Of a stretch of DNA of 64,000 nt, positions 35,233 to 47,770 are shown piece after piece. The notes beneath the pieces were generated by a model, which was not told the origin of the DNA, searched no databases, and saw nothing but the letters and a program-made list of their open reading frames with translations. This DNA is from Rhinopomastus cyanomelas (Eukaryota > Chordata > Aves > Bucerotiformes > Rhinopomastidae): the NCBI GenBank assembly GCA_013400115.1, contig VXBP01010394.1:868001-932000 (forward strand). Reading direction: 5' to 3'. Made by a program: the position numbers and the translations under genes. The stretch's first letter is position 1, and every line of letters begins with the position of its first letter.

Positions 35233-38200
35233 CGACTTCCAAGAGTCTTCAGAAAGCCACACGTGGGATATTTTCAAGAATGAGCTTGGAGTAAAATTCC
35301 AACAAATACATAAAATAAGCAAGCTGAAAATTAGGGGAAATATTTGTCTGTCAATGTATAGTAAAGTTTTTAGTACAGCACAACAGATTCTCTCACGTGA
35401 CTTCAGTGCATCTAGTGACGCACAAGTAGGTGACAAAACTCACAAAATTATCTACGAATTAGTTCGATCAGTAGATATCAACACACAGACACAAATAAGC
35501 ACACCAGGGACATGTATGATATAATTCTGCCTACATGAATTTGGCCTTTTCAGGCCTCATTTGCAGCCCCAACTCCATTATAAACTTGGCATTTCAAGTC
35601 AGATCTTTGACTTCCAAGAAAAGGCTTTAGGGAGAAACTGTTTATATTTAGGAAACCCCTTACAAGGTGAAAGTGCCATAGAATAATATTATCTTGATCT
35701 TACTGGACTAGTCAGAAAGTTCAAACTGAAATGGCATTTTATGCAAAGCAACTGCATCTTCATTTGTTCATGGCACGTGGGGCTTCTCTAATACTGAAAA
35801 AGAGCATTGATGATCGCTGGATTCCCAGTTCCTGAGTTGCCAGGGGGCTGTTTCCAGGAAGGTGACACACATGAGGCTCAAAGCCATCCCCCAGTCCACA
35901 GCCAGCTCTAGTGGGTAGCAAGACTTGCTAATGATGAACGCACACTGCATAGTACATCATATTTTACAAAAGGTATCACAGCAGAAGAGAGCAAAGAGAA
36001 GCTCCACAGACACTTCAAGTGAGGAAAAAGCATCCCAGATTTTGTATTTTCCTTCAGCCAAGGAAGGACACAATTGTGTTTCAATTTCAAGCCAAGGGAA
36101 ACAAAGATTCACCGTTATCTTCCATTCAATGGAATGTCTCCACCTTTATCTACAAGTCCCTGTGTGCCTAACCATTACGCCTGAGCCTGGCTAAGCAGCG
36201 ACTATTTAGAAGAATCAACTGACTTTCAAAGCTTTTCTCCCACCTGCTGATCAAATCATCATATCTTTCATCTGGAGATTTTCACGAGCAGCCTCACTGA
36301 GCAAAGCAAAAGGCTGAATCACTGCCACCTCCGAAAGCCTGTTTCACAGCCTTGGTATTTGAGACTCGTTCTGCTTCCTGAGAAATGCAACAGCCTTTTG
36401 TCTCTGAACACAGAAAATCCGTGGTCACATTGTAACACTGAGTAAGGAAACTGGCAAATTTTGGCTAAAAGCATCCACACCAACACTTACTGGTTTAGCA
36501 ATTTAGTCCTCTTCTGCAAACTGCTCTGGGGTTGTTGGAGTTGTAGTACACAGCACAAGCTGCTAACGGAGAGCATTTCAAACCAAATCTGCTGAAAATC
36601 TGTGAAGGACCCCTCACAGCTGAACAACAATTCATCTACGTGTTCTCTGAATTGCTAAGAATTGCTAAGCTTCAGGTCCTGAGCTTTGATTTGGATCTGT
36701 CTCCTAGGAAAAGCTAAGGCCCGTGTTCAAGATAGGCTCTGTACTCAGCAGTTAAAAAACAGGATGGCTTTTATGAAGTCAGTCCAGGGCCATGCACTGC
36801 CCCTTCCCTGGGAAATAACTGAGGACACATTGGTGTCAGGTACAGGGGAAAGGCATCCACCATGGGTCTGACAGCCCAAGGTCCTGGCCACAGAGTGCCT
36901 GGCCGGGAAAACACAATCCATCATCTTAGCCAGTGTCCCTAGGGCCCTGAAAAAGCCAGTGGCAGAGGGAGCTGAGGGACTGCAATGGCTGTTCTAGCAG
37001 CACCTGATCACTCACTGCGCTGCAAGGGAGCCCTACTGTCAGCAGAGCCTTGCTCTACTAAGTAGCTACTAAAGGGTCTCCTATTTCAGACTGGGATCAA
37101 AATGCAGGGTGGGATGTGGAGAGCTTTAAAATTGGTATCCAGGAATTCCAAAGCAGTGAATTCCATACTAAATATTATGGGAAACACAGTCAAAGCATTT
37201 TTACATCTCACATAGACCAAGTAAAGAACATTCCCACTCTTTCAATTTACCTGCCGTGTCTCTAGTACTCCAGGAGTTTCCAATCAATGTTAAGCAAATT
37301 GCACTGCGTTTAAAAGCCTTTTTCTGTTCCAGCTGTTTACAGTTTTCTACTGGTAAATATGGGAGGAAAGATGAGTGATTGATGACTGCTGCCTTTAAAA
37401 AGTCAAACACCATATTAAACCAATACTTCATGGCACGGTCAAATGGAGTTAAGCAGACCGTTCTCACAGCAATTTGTACAGAAAGAACATGCACAGATTT
37501 TTGACAGGAAAAAAATATCTAAAGATGAGGAGAATGGCCTATATGAGATGTTGTTAAACCTTCATTTGTCCTAAAGCAAAAGATAAAACTCTCTCTGTCA
37601 GAGATCTATACAAAATATAATAGAAGAGATGAAAATCACAACTTTGCAACCTCAGTAATTTCCCTTTACAAATATTCTAAGATGATATTGAGTGACACCC
37701 TTTGCCGAGCTCCATCCTGAAAACCAGCACTGTTTCCAGAGTCTCTGTTAATAGGAGAGCGGTTAGGACTGATCAAATGATACAAACCCAGTCAACTGGC
37801 CTTCAGCATCTTGCTGGGTTCTTGAACACCTCCAGGTTCACTGCTCTCAGGAGCACTAGCCCACAACCCAAGCGACAGGTCTAATCGGCAGCGCTTGCCG
37901 TGGCTGCTTGGGCAATTGCACTGACCCAGGCTGTGCAAGCAAATAACGAGCCCCTGAATTGACTATGGAGTGTCAGGACGACAGAGGAAAAAATTGGCTA
38001 AGGGAGCCCATCAGCAGCTGCTCAGGTGGTGCTCGGGGACAATGTGTGTTTTAATTTGTGGCCCATTTGCTGCAAAGGGATCGAAGTTTAAGATCTGCCA
38101 TGGAGTACAATATGGCAATCCAAGCAAAGAAAAGGAAAATAACTTTTCTGTATTTCAGAGAACAAATAGCTGTCTCTACCATCACATCATTGTTTTACTA

Positions 38201-39594
38201 TTACCAGCTAATACAACAGCAGACAGAAAGTGCAGCTGCGGTCCACCGAATATTTGGCATTTCTGGCCCAAGCATAATCCCTCATGTAATGAAAAACCCA
38301 TTTCTATTTCTGCATCCTCGCTACTCTTCATACTGAAGAGGCTTGCGTCTGTCTCCCATTTATTGAAGCTTATTCTTCATCTAGACAGCCAGGTCTGGTT
38401 TGTATTAGAAATTAGGTTTTAAATCACAATTTTTCTATTATTTATTTTAGGATTTCCAGGAAGCCTCCAGAGGTGCAGAAATTCTTGTTGAAAAAGACCC
38501 TAATACTCTTAATGAACCAAGCCCCAAATCCCTGACCCATTTTAAAGACCTTTGATGTTTTCAAGGTTCAAAATAAATTCTAACTGTAAAGACAATAACA
38601 TTATTTTCAGAGTTCAAATGACATAAACCTGGTGTTTTTTAGAACAAAAAGTTAAAACTCCCCATGCAAGAAAAAGACTGATCAGATCCCTTAGCTTTCC
38701 TTAATGAGCTGGCTCCACTATGTGCTGTTCACTCTCTTTTCTTAAGCACTTGGAGTTTTGCATTTCAGTGATTAATGGACTCTCAAGATGTAGAGGAGGA
38801 TATATACAAGGAAGGAACCAACAGGTGAAATAAACTTTTGGCTCAATAAATCTTATGGCCCTAAATTGCATCTCTTTTCCCTTTATGCTCTCTGCTGCCT
38901 TGTGGCCAGTTTTAACACAATTCTCTATTTTTAGGTCCCAGCTCTGCAGCACAGTCTTAATAACATGCACAGCTCTCTCCTTGGAAAAGACCTTATATGA
39001 TATTGGCATACTAACCCATTCCTGTGAGAGAAATGGGACCATGATCCTGCATTGCCTTTCTCTTGTAGCTGTTGGCATACCTGCCATCAAATTGTGAGAC
39101 TTCTATCTCACTTGAAAGTATTTTGCATTTTCCACAGGCCAGCAGCAATATCCAGAGTTCATCTATGCCCTCACATTACCTTGGGGTATGGAAATGCTAG
39201 GTACTCTCAATATTTTTCTTCTATCTATTAATTTTCTCAGCGTATCAAAAACTGTTTTCCTCTCTCTTCAAGACTTGTAGTAGCTCAACACAGAAATCCT
39301 CTAGCAACAGTCCATTCTTCCAGAAGTATCTCCTTTGTTCTGCAAAGGAAAGTAATGCCCTCACAGTTCCAATCTGGTTAAGAGGGATTCCAGCTGTCAG
39401 GAGCACAGCCTGGGTGCTTCCAGACCACATGTTTTAGCTCAAACTGGCTCCCCTGCACGGGGTTTCATGGATCCCAGAAATGTTAGGAGGGGTAGCTGTA
39501 GCACAAAATGCCTGATTTAAAATGGAGAATTTGTGATTTTGTGCTTCTGACTGCACAGAACCTTTACACCGCCAAGTGTTTGGGTCGCAGTGGG
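35233..39594. other. Intron, single-copy-looking
   Basis: No exon or clear repeat is seen in over 4 kb. A possible 50-bp CR1-like scrap near 37800-37850 (TTGAACACCTCCAGG) is too short to call. Confidence 0.5.
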
Positions 39595-39838
39595 CTGGGT
39601 TTGTGCCTGCTATCCAGGTCTCCATAATCGCTACCAAATCGTAACCGCCTGACTGGACACAAACTTCTAACTCCTGCTGCTCATTCCCCATGCTGCGTGC
39701 ATCGCTGTACAGGCATTCCAGGGAGCGAGCTGAGCATTCCGATTTCACCCTAGGACAGCCAGAGGCCACCTGTTTTTCCTTAAGACGAGAGCTCTGTCCC
39801 ACTGGTGCTCGCCCATCAACTATCCCATCCCCACTCAA
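39595..39838 (-). pseudogene. CR1 ORF2 N-terminus, apurinic-type endonuclease fragment
   Basis: The frame includes LECLYSDARSMGNEQQELEV and then YDLVAIMETW, matching the first two conserved blocks of the CR1 endonuclease that nicks target DNA. The usual catalytic Asn of the first block (NARS) is Asp here (DARS). After METW the sequence departs from CR1, so most of the endonuclease is missing. It is in a different frame from the ORF1 remnant. Confidence 0.72.
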
Positions 39839-40109
39839 ATCTAGTTTAAAGTCCTCTGAATGAGCACTTCCAGCTCCTGCCCCAGAACCCTTTTTCCCCT
39901 CAGAGATAAACCCTTCCCATGTCTGCTAGGTGTGGTGTCTGAAAGAACTCAAAGCCCTGCCTGTAACACCAGTCTCACAGCCAGGCGTTAATGGATTGAG
40001 TCCTTGTATTCTGGTCTATGTCCTCACCCCAAAAAGGAACTAATGAAGAGAATACAATTTGTACCCCCTGAATCTGGTTCTTATTTAGCCATTGTCCAGA
40101 CTGCTGAGT

Positions 40110-40568
40110 CTAGCTCCACCTGTCTTCCTCTATTTCAGCCTCTCTAGTTCTCCTGAGCCTTTCTAGTTCAGCTTGCAGCCTTTCAACTTCATCTTGCAGT
40201 TGTGCCACTCGGTCAAGCAGGCAATCTACCTGCTCACACCGTACGCAGCCAGAAAGATGAGAAAAAACTCTGCATTCTTGACAGCTTGTTACCTGCACAA
40301 CCTCATCTTGTTGGGGGACCTCTGTTTGGGTTTCCACCTCCACGTGCAGTTGTGACCGAAGCCTGGTCTTCCTCTGCTGCTGCGTTGTTACTGTATTTCC
40401 ACACCCCCCCGCCCCCACCCCGGTGGCTAAAGCAGCTGAAGTGGCTAGTGCTCTCGCTGCTGCCTGCGGTCTGAGTGCGACTTCCAGTTTCACCTCCCTC
40501 AAAGGTGCCGGTTTCCACAGAAAGTGGTTAGTAAGAAAAATGTTGGAAGAAACCAACTGATCAATCAT
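40110..40568 (-). pseudogene. CR1 ORF1 fragment: cysteine motif plus coiled coil
   Basis: CR1 ORF1 proteins bind the element RNA and assist retrotransposition. This 152-codon frame has an Ala-rich start, the segment VETQTEVPQQDEVVQVTSCQ, a cysteine cluster C-x2-C-x8-C-x2-C-x4-C (SCQECR to VDCL), and a heptad-leucine coiled coil (LLDRVAQLQDEVERLQAELE) ending in a basic/acidic tail. This zinc-motif plus coiled-coil order is the pattern I know from CR1-clade ORF1. The frame stops at 40110, and no esterase-like domain follows as it does in longer ORF1s. The first ATG is close to the left of an unrelated flank, so the true start is unclear. It is probably a dead copy. Confidence 0.7.
40404..40421 (-). 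other. G-quadruplex-prone G tract
   Basis: On the minus strand this reads as G runs of 4, 5 and 7 separated by single bases, enough for four GGG tracts. It lies inside the CR1 ORF1 remnant. Confidence 0.6.
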
Positions 40569-41263
40569 CCGGCAAACTGATAAAAGCTTAACACTAAATT
40601 AACTGCCACACTACTGTGCATTATGTATATTACCTTTTGAAAATGAAACATGACACAGGGATAAACCTGGACATCCCAGAGAAGAAAACAAACTAAGTCC
40701 AGAGCATATTTAAAATTTTAGGTAAGGTTCTGTAAGAATGAAATTCCTTTTCTATTCAAGAACAGTATTAATACAAATGCTTGTCTCTTCTAGTAATTAT
40801 TTATTAATAGCCAGGATGAAGACATTAATGGCTTCTAATAATCACACAGTGGGGCTCAACAGCGATTTTCCCATTATCAAATCTGCTCAATATACAAGTC
40901 AAAACACGGGTTTTTTTAACCAACTGCACTCTTCATTTTGGCACAGTAATTCAGGCTTCTGATGTCAGAAACCATTATGAGAAATGGAGTAGGACGGAAT
41001 TCCCTCAGTAATAAGAAAGTAGACATGCATCAGTTAAAGAGGGAGCCTTTCCATCCCATACCCCCAGCTCTATTAAATAAGATAATTTTGGCTCTTCTCT
41101 ACCCATCATGGTCAGATTCTGTTGTGAAAAACGTTTATTTGCAGTTAGTGAAACGACTGCAATGACTCCAGAGTTTAGCACTCATTATTCTGGCTAAAAT
41201 AATGTCTCAAATAACTAGAAATGGGAATAATTCCTTGCAGTGGTACCAACTGGGGACTGATTA
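40569..41263. other. Intron, nothing recognised
   Basis: AT-rich unique sequence between two CR1 pieces. Confidence 0.5.
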
Positions 41264-41880
41264 GATGGGGAACAGCTCTGCGTGGAAGGCCCTAGGGTCT
41301 AGTTGGCCACAGAGCTGAGTACGAGCCAGCAACGTGCTTTGGCAGCGAAGAAGGCCAGCAGTACCCTGGACCATAGGAACAGAAAAATGGCCAGGGGACT
41401 GGGGGAGATGATTATCCCCATCTGCTCTGCACTCATTAGTCTGCTTCTAGGACAACAAAGACTTCAATAAATCAGACACAAGCCCAGGGGATGCCACCAG
41501 GATGGCTGGCACTGGAGCACTTGCTCAGGGAGCAGGGGCTTAGGCAGCATGGTTTATGTAGCCTGAGGAAGAGATGGCTATGGGTGCTTAAAAGCAGCCA
41601 GTACCTGCAGGTCATCAAGAAGAGAAAGCCAGGCCCTTCACAGCAAGAGGATAAGAAACAAGGGGCATACTGTGCTCAAGCAGGGTTCCGGCCTGATATG
41701 AGAAAATACTTTTTCCCCTGTAAGGAAAGTCAAGCCCTGGAACAGACTGCTCAGCAGGGTGGAGCAACCTCTGTCCATGTAGGTCGTTGAGACTGGACCG
41801 GACTTCAGAGATGACCCAGATTTAAACAGAAGATTGGATGAGGCCTCCAGATGTCCTTTCCAACATGAATTATCCTATAA
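41264..41880 (+). mobile_element. CR1 LINE, older copy of about 620 bp
   Basis: The beginning GGGGAACAGCTCTGCGTGGA followed by GGCCACAGAGCTGAGTACGA is a diverged form of the pol-end section seen in other CR1 copies. The 3' part shows CCCTGGAACAGACTGCTCAG and TGTCCTTTCCAACATGAATT. Divergence suggests an older insertion. Confidence 0.82.
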
Positions 41881-44800
41881 CCTTGCAAGCACAAATCCAG
41901 AGTGCAAAATCTGTCCCAAGAATCAGCTAGCCTGCCACAGAAGATGCAGTTTTCACCGATTATAGCTACAGTGCTATCAGATAAAGAACTAATAATAAAG
42001 CACAACACGATGTGAACATGACAGACTCACTGACCTTGGCAGGTCTGTGACTTTATTACTGGACATTAGAACACAGAAGATGGCTGGGATTTTTTGCACC
42101 TGAGTAGCGAAGTGAGCAGGTAGCTCAAAGTATGATGCAGTAAGACTACAGAGAATTAAAGAAACAAAAGGTGAAATGAACTCAAACCCTGTTTTTAAAG
42201 TTACTGAAAGGAGGTAATTTCACCCTATCTAATATGGTGAGTAAAGTAATCTGTCATTTCACAGCTGACATGTCATTATTTTTCCTAGTGTTCAACTTCT
42301 TTGCTCCACAATTTCTGTAGTCTTTTACCCTGCCTTATCATTTTTACAACGTTAATTTAATTCCTATTTTTATATTTTGCCTTCCTGCAAGTTTCTGAAA
42401 TATTTCCTGACTCCTCTCTTGTCTCTTTAGTGCACTTCAGGATTTTTATTTGTTTCCTTCATGACTTTCTTAATAGTATCATAAGAGTTCCGTTAGCCAC
42501 ACTTTAAATCCACATCACATCTTTCAACCTGCTGTTACCCCACTCAGCAGTAGCTACGCTCCTAAAGCCAAACATGTATTTCTACACTTCCATGAACAAA
42601 ACCCGTAACGTGCTACGTGCTAAACATCACAGTGAGGGAACCAAAGAGCACAGACACAAATGATGAGTGTAAATGAATCCATAAATGATCCACGGATGAT
42701 CTCCATATAAGTGGCTGCTAACAGAACAGTGTTTCCCTAGGGAGAGATGAGATGTTACACTGATACTGAACATAGACTTTTCAGAATGACCACAAGTTTC
42801 TTTGATAGGTGTCTCTGACTTGGAATTACATTAGGCATATTGAATCTTCAACACCTCTTATGCTAACACTTCCCCTGAAAGGTGGTCTTATCTCAATACC
42901 TTGGACTTGTCTTACTGCAGCTTCTCCAAGACTTTTCATCCTATGTACCCCCTCACTTTCTGCAAGATTTGTTTTGCATCTTCTTACCTCTGCTCTGTCT
43001 CTGCCCTGACAAGTCTTCATACCTGTGATTCTGGAATTAAATGCTAGACTACTGAAAAATCCATAATAATTCAGTATTTGCATTGAGGAAAGTGAGAATA
43101 GACTCTGTTACACGGTCATTATGAAAACCACGATATTCTCTGTTTGGTGCATGGTAGGATAACACCAGTATGTGTGACACACAGCATGTACTTCACCACA
43201 GAGTTAAAACCCAACCCCAAACCAAACAAGAATCCCCACACGAAACAAAAGCAGACATCTCTGACGATGCCATTCTTGCAGCTTCAGGCAGAAAAAGCCA
43301 AACTCGGTACTTTATAAGTAGTTCTAAAAATAGCACTGAACTACTGATTTTAAAACACAATGAAAGCCTTAAAATGTCCAGGTTAGCTGGTGCTCTCTGG
43401 TTCCAGCACATGGCTCTTTTTTGTGGCGCTAACCTCTGCCACACGATGTTTTACCCAGGGCAGCACCAGCTCAAATATCTCACATCAGCTAGGCACTGAC
43501 ATTACTTTCCTCGAGTCCACAGCAATATATTTTAACAGCTCCTGGGCAGCGCTACCACTATCTGTGAAAAATGTTTTCTTAGGCCCATCCTAGATTGTGT
43601 GTGCAATATGCATTGAAAAACCTGCTCCCCCCTCCCCAATACAACCCAAGTAACACACAACAGGAAACATCCTTTTGTGCTCCTGCTTCTTCCCAAGGAT
43701 TCAGAGTCTGCTCGTTCAGCTCAGTAGCCAAGCAGAGAGGATTTTAAATTCCAAGTGCTAAGCCCGTGATAGCACTTTGTGAGTTACGGAAACATTAGTC
43801 TGACTCTAGTGTCAAGAGCTGGGGTTTACTGTATGAAAATCCTCGACAAAGACAAACGGAAGGGATAAGCCTGCGCCTTCGCACTGAAAAGGCAGCTACT
43901 TCCCTTATCTCTGCAATCTCTGCTAGGCAAAACAGTAGGTACACTGGCTTTTCTTGGAACAAACTGGTACATCAAGCTCTCATTTTTGACTCGGGGAAAG
44001 CACAAGCAAACCATACATGAATGCTTTCATGTAAAAATCCCCTGTTCTTTGTGGCCTTGTGCATACACAACAGCTGGAGCATCTTGTCTCCAGGGTGACT
44101 GTCTCCTTCATTTAATGAATCTCTCACTGTGGACTGTGAAATAGGACCATTGCTAGAGTAGAAAGCCACATCTTAAGTTCCTGGAAGAATGCTCCACGAT
44201 TCCTAGCAGCAGTGCATCATTTTCTTATGGAATGGGGTCAGGAGCTTTTCCCTGAAAGGCTCAAAGCCTCTCCCATCAGAGGCAGCATCAGAGAAGTTAA
44301 CTGAACTGCTACAACCCTTTTCTCTCTCAGATTGACTGATATCAGTCAATAAGAATCACTGAATGTGTGACATTTAGAATATGACAGGCATATTCTATAA
44401 TTTAATTATTGCCCCTTAACTGACACCTATTTTCAATGCAAATTTAAGAACAGAACCTTCTGTCATCAGCTAATCTTGCAAGATGCAGAGCTCCCTGGGT
44501 TTACATTGATTTCAAGTGAATCCGATAGCAGTGATTGGCAGCCAGGTGACCTCTGCCAGGTGCCTCTGCAAAGGTCCCATCTTTGCATGATTTTCTTTTC
44601 TTTTCCATCTTGGTTTCTAAAACGTCTAGCATATTTAATTTCAGTGGAGTCTGGACAAGACAAAGTCGGTGACTTTCTGACTCTACAAGTAGAAAACAGC
44701 AAATGAGACATAGGAAATCAAATGAAATGTAGGTTGCCATTCGTCAAAAACAACTCGGAGGAAAAACAAAAGCACTGATGTTTAAGATAATCACTTGAGC

Positions 44801-44910
44801 CTACTGGTGTGATGAATCCTGATCTGTGGAATCAGGGTAAAAAAGACAGTCAGATATTCCAATGGGACAACTGAAATTTCAAACATGAATGAACAGAAAC
44901 TTCACACAGG
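41881..44910. other. Intron with a 20-bp perfect palindrome
   Basis: Nothing gene-like is seen in 3 kb. The palindrome at 44331-44350 is the only notable structure. Confidence 0.5.
44331..44350. repeat. 20-bp perfect palindrome
   Basis: ATTGACTGATATCAGTCAAT reads the same on both strands with no spacer. Bases outside it do not continue the symmetry. Confidence 0.9.
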
Positions 44911-45648
44911 CGGTATCAATACAGGCTGGGGGAGGAGCCCAGCTTTTTATCAGGAGCTGCTGATAGAAAGCAGTCCTGAGTAAAAGGACCTCGGGGAGCT
45001 GGTGGATGAAAAACTGGCCGTGAGCCACCATTCTGCAGTCACAGCCCAGGAGGCCAATTGCATCAGAAGAGTGGGCAGTGATCAAGAGAGGGGATTCTGC
45101 CCCTCTACTATGCCCTGGTGAGACCTCACCTGGAGTTCTGTGTTTAGGTCTGGAGCCCTCAGTGCAGGAAGGACAGGAAACTGACGGAAGGGGTCCAGAG
45201 TTGGCCACAAAAGTGATCAGGGGGCTGCAGACTCTCTGCTACAAGGACAGGCTGAGGGAACTGGAGTTGCTCAAGCTGGACAAGAGAAGACTACAGGGGG
45301 GACCTGATAGCATACTTCCAGTCCCTGAAGAGGGCTACGAAGAAGGCTGGAGAGGGCCTATTTACGAAGGCCTGGAGCGATAGGACGATGGGCAATGGTT
45401 TCACATTAGAGAAGGACAGATTGAAATGGGCTGCTAGGAAGAAGTTCTTTAGCAGGAGGGGTGTTCAACTGGAACAAATTGCCCAGGGAGGTAGCTGAGG
45501 CCCCATTCCTGGAGCTGTTTGAGGTATGGCTGCACAAGGCTCTGGGCACCCTGATCTAGTTGAGGATGTCCCTGCTTCCTGCAGGGGGGCTGGAGTAGAT
45601 GACCTTTGGAGGTCCCCTCTAACCTGGGCCATTCTGTGATTCTGTGAC
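44911..45648 (+). mobile_element. CR1 LINE 3' region, about 740 bp
   Basis: This includes the end of pol (CTCTACTATGCCCTGGTGAG, CTCACCTGGAGTTCTGTGTT) and the full 3' region. It ends with GTAGATGACCTTTGGAGGTC and two copies of an ATTCTGTG-like repeat at about 45631-45648. Confidence 0.94.
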
Positions 45649-45754
45649 AACTGTAACAGATATCTGCCTCACTGGCAGGAACGCTTGCGTCACGTGGACA
45701 TCGACACCTGAAGGCTACAGCTTCAAGGAGGCCGTGGTCTGTGTGCTTATCTGA

Positions 45755-45815
45755 TGCAGAGTAAAGATGAGTCACTTCCAATCCCTCATGTTCTGTGTGA
45801 TTCTGTGTGTGTGTT
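45755..45815 (+). mobile_element. Second CR1 3' end fragment close to the previous copy
   Basis: CACTTCCAATCCCTCATGTT followed by a GTGTGATTCTGTG-like end is a CR1 terminus. It may be a separate insertion or a piece of a tandem CR1 tail. It ends in a short GT repeat. Confidence 0.65.
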
Positions 45816-47109
45816 ACTTCCAAGTCTGATTTTTTCAGAAACCCCCCACATATTATTGCCCGTCACAGAAACAAATGAATACTTTTACGGCTACAGGAGA
45901 GAGAACAAAAGAAATTAAGGATTTCTTTGCCTATCAGTTTTTTATCCCTAATGCTTTCTCTTTTTTTAATCCGTGATGCTTTCTGATAGCAAGAAATTCA
46001 CCAAAATGTTTGTTTTGCGCACAGCATTTTTGCAGGGTCTAATTTCAAATACATATAGGGAATAAAATGATAATAAAAGCAAGATTTTCATTTGTGTAAT
46101 TAACTGGCAGACCCTCTGGCAATTCAGCCCTTTCCATTGCCCAAAACTGAATATATTATTTTAAGTTTATGCAGAAAACTGGAATTTAATGCCAAACAGT
46201 ACTGAAGAATAAATGAGTCATTATGTTTTCATGTCCAACAGATGCACTGAAGATGTAGTGCAAGTGTGTAATTATTATTTATTTTATCTTTTCATTTTTC
46301 CTGCATCTTCTTACACAGGACAGGAACAGATAAAACAGCATCACGACTCTAGAAGTTATCAGTATGAGTCTCGAGATACAATTTTCAAGTGAAGCATCTT
46401 TAAACTCACTGCAGCTTTTCATTTCCACAGGAATGAACAGTGGGTGGGTTTTTTTTTTTCTTCAAAGGGAAGTCTAAATACTTTAAATTACCACATTTTT
46501 ATTGCACTGACATGTTGATGGTCAGATGTTCTTTGATGCTCAAAGTTAGATTGGCAGAAATCAGAGCGGCGCAGGGCCTTATGAGAACGTGGTATTTAGG
46601 GTTGGCAGCAATTACTTTGTGAAAACACAAGGTGACTCTTTTTCCTGTCCTTCTTTCTTCTATTTTTTTCTCCTCCATCTTTGGCATGAATCTGAAGAGC
46701 TAAAAACTAATTTAACATGACAAATGCTTTCCTCACTCCCTTAACCTCAGAAGGGAACGCTCTGACAAAGACAATATGTGTGCTACGCGCTTTCCTTCTG
46801 ACACTGTATAAATTACTTTCTTGTGACTGGATTTTACCACCAGGCCAATATCTTTGGGATGTCCTAATCTGGCTTTACGTTCCTCGTATGACACCCCAGG
46901 ATAACAGGGATAACCGGTGGGCGTTGTGAAATGCCTCAGCCAGGACTGTAGGACAATTCTATTTACATACGGCATGCTGGAATACACCACGGTGCTGTGC
47001 AGTACTACCAGCTTACTTCTGCTCTTCATTGACCACTGCCTACTGTAGAAACAGGCCTTAACCCAAGCAGATAGCATTTTGTGTGCCATGGAAGGAAAAG
47101 GTTAATCCC
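45816..47109. other. Intron, nothing recognised
   Basis: AT-rich single-copy-looking sequence. A T-rich run occurs near 46449-46459. Confidence 0.5.
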
Positions 47110-47770
47110 ATGCACGAATACAGATTGGGAGGAAAAAGGATTGTGGACAGCCCTGAGAAGAAGGACTCAGAGGTGGACCAGAAGTTTAACAGGAGCCATC
47201 AGTGTGCGCTTGCAGCCCAGAAAACCAACCCTGTCCTGGGCTGCATCAAAAGAAGCAGTGACAGTTGAGAGAGGTGATTCTCCCCCTCTGCTATGCACTG
47301 GTGAGACCCCATCTGGAGTACTGGGTCCAGTTCTGGAGTCCCCATCATAAGAAGGACAGAGAGCTCCTGGAAAGTGTCCAGAGGGAGGTTAAGCAAGTTG
47401 GGATTGTTCAGCCTGAAGAAGAGGAGGCTCCCAGGTGACCTTAGAGCAGCTTTCCAATATCTGAAGGGGGCTACAAGAAAGCTGGGGGAGGGCTTTTGAC
47501 ACGGGTGGTAGTGAGAGGACAAGGGGAAAGGGTTACACACTTGAAGAGGCGAGACTGAGGTTGACATGAGGAACAAATTCTTTCCTATGAGGGTAGTGAG
47601 AGGCTGGAACAGGCTGCCCAAGGAAGCTGTGGCTGCCCCATCCCTGGAAGTGTTGAAGGCCAGGCTGGATGGGGCCCTGAGTAATCTGATCTAGTGAAGG
47701 TGTCCCTGCCTCTGCAGTGGGAGTTGGAACTAGGTGATGTTTAAGGTCCCTTCCAACTGTGGGCATTCTA
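47110..47770 (+). mobile_element. CR1 LINE 3' region, about 660 bp
   Basis: CR1 landmarks in order are AGAAGGACTCAGAGGTGGAC, CTCTGCTATGCACTGGTGAG, TTGTTCAGCCTGAAGAAGAG, GGAACAGGCTGCCCAAGGAA and a terminal GGTCCCTTCCAACTGTGGGC. It lies in the same orientation as the copy 1.5 kb to its left, and both are antisense to TENM2. Confidence 0.94.

Larger units (their letters stand above)
39595..40560 (-). mobile_element. CR1 LINE 5' segment with ORF1 and start of ORF2
   Basis: This is an uncommon 5' piece of a CR1-type LINE, lacking the 3' half. It has an ORF1-like frame at 40568-40110, then an inter-ORF spacer, then the beginning of the endonuclease frame within 39838-39595. Similarity to CR1 stops right after the endonuclease motif ending METW near 39600. 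Confidence 0.75.

Noticed and set aside
37795..37860. Possible CR1 scrap (CACCTCCAGG-like)
   Set aside because: The match is only about 15-20 bases with no neighbouring CR1 landmarks.
38701..39090. Minus-strand frame of 129 codons
   Set aside because: No motif or homologue is recognised, and both strands are open in this segment.
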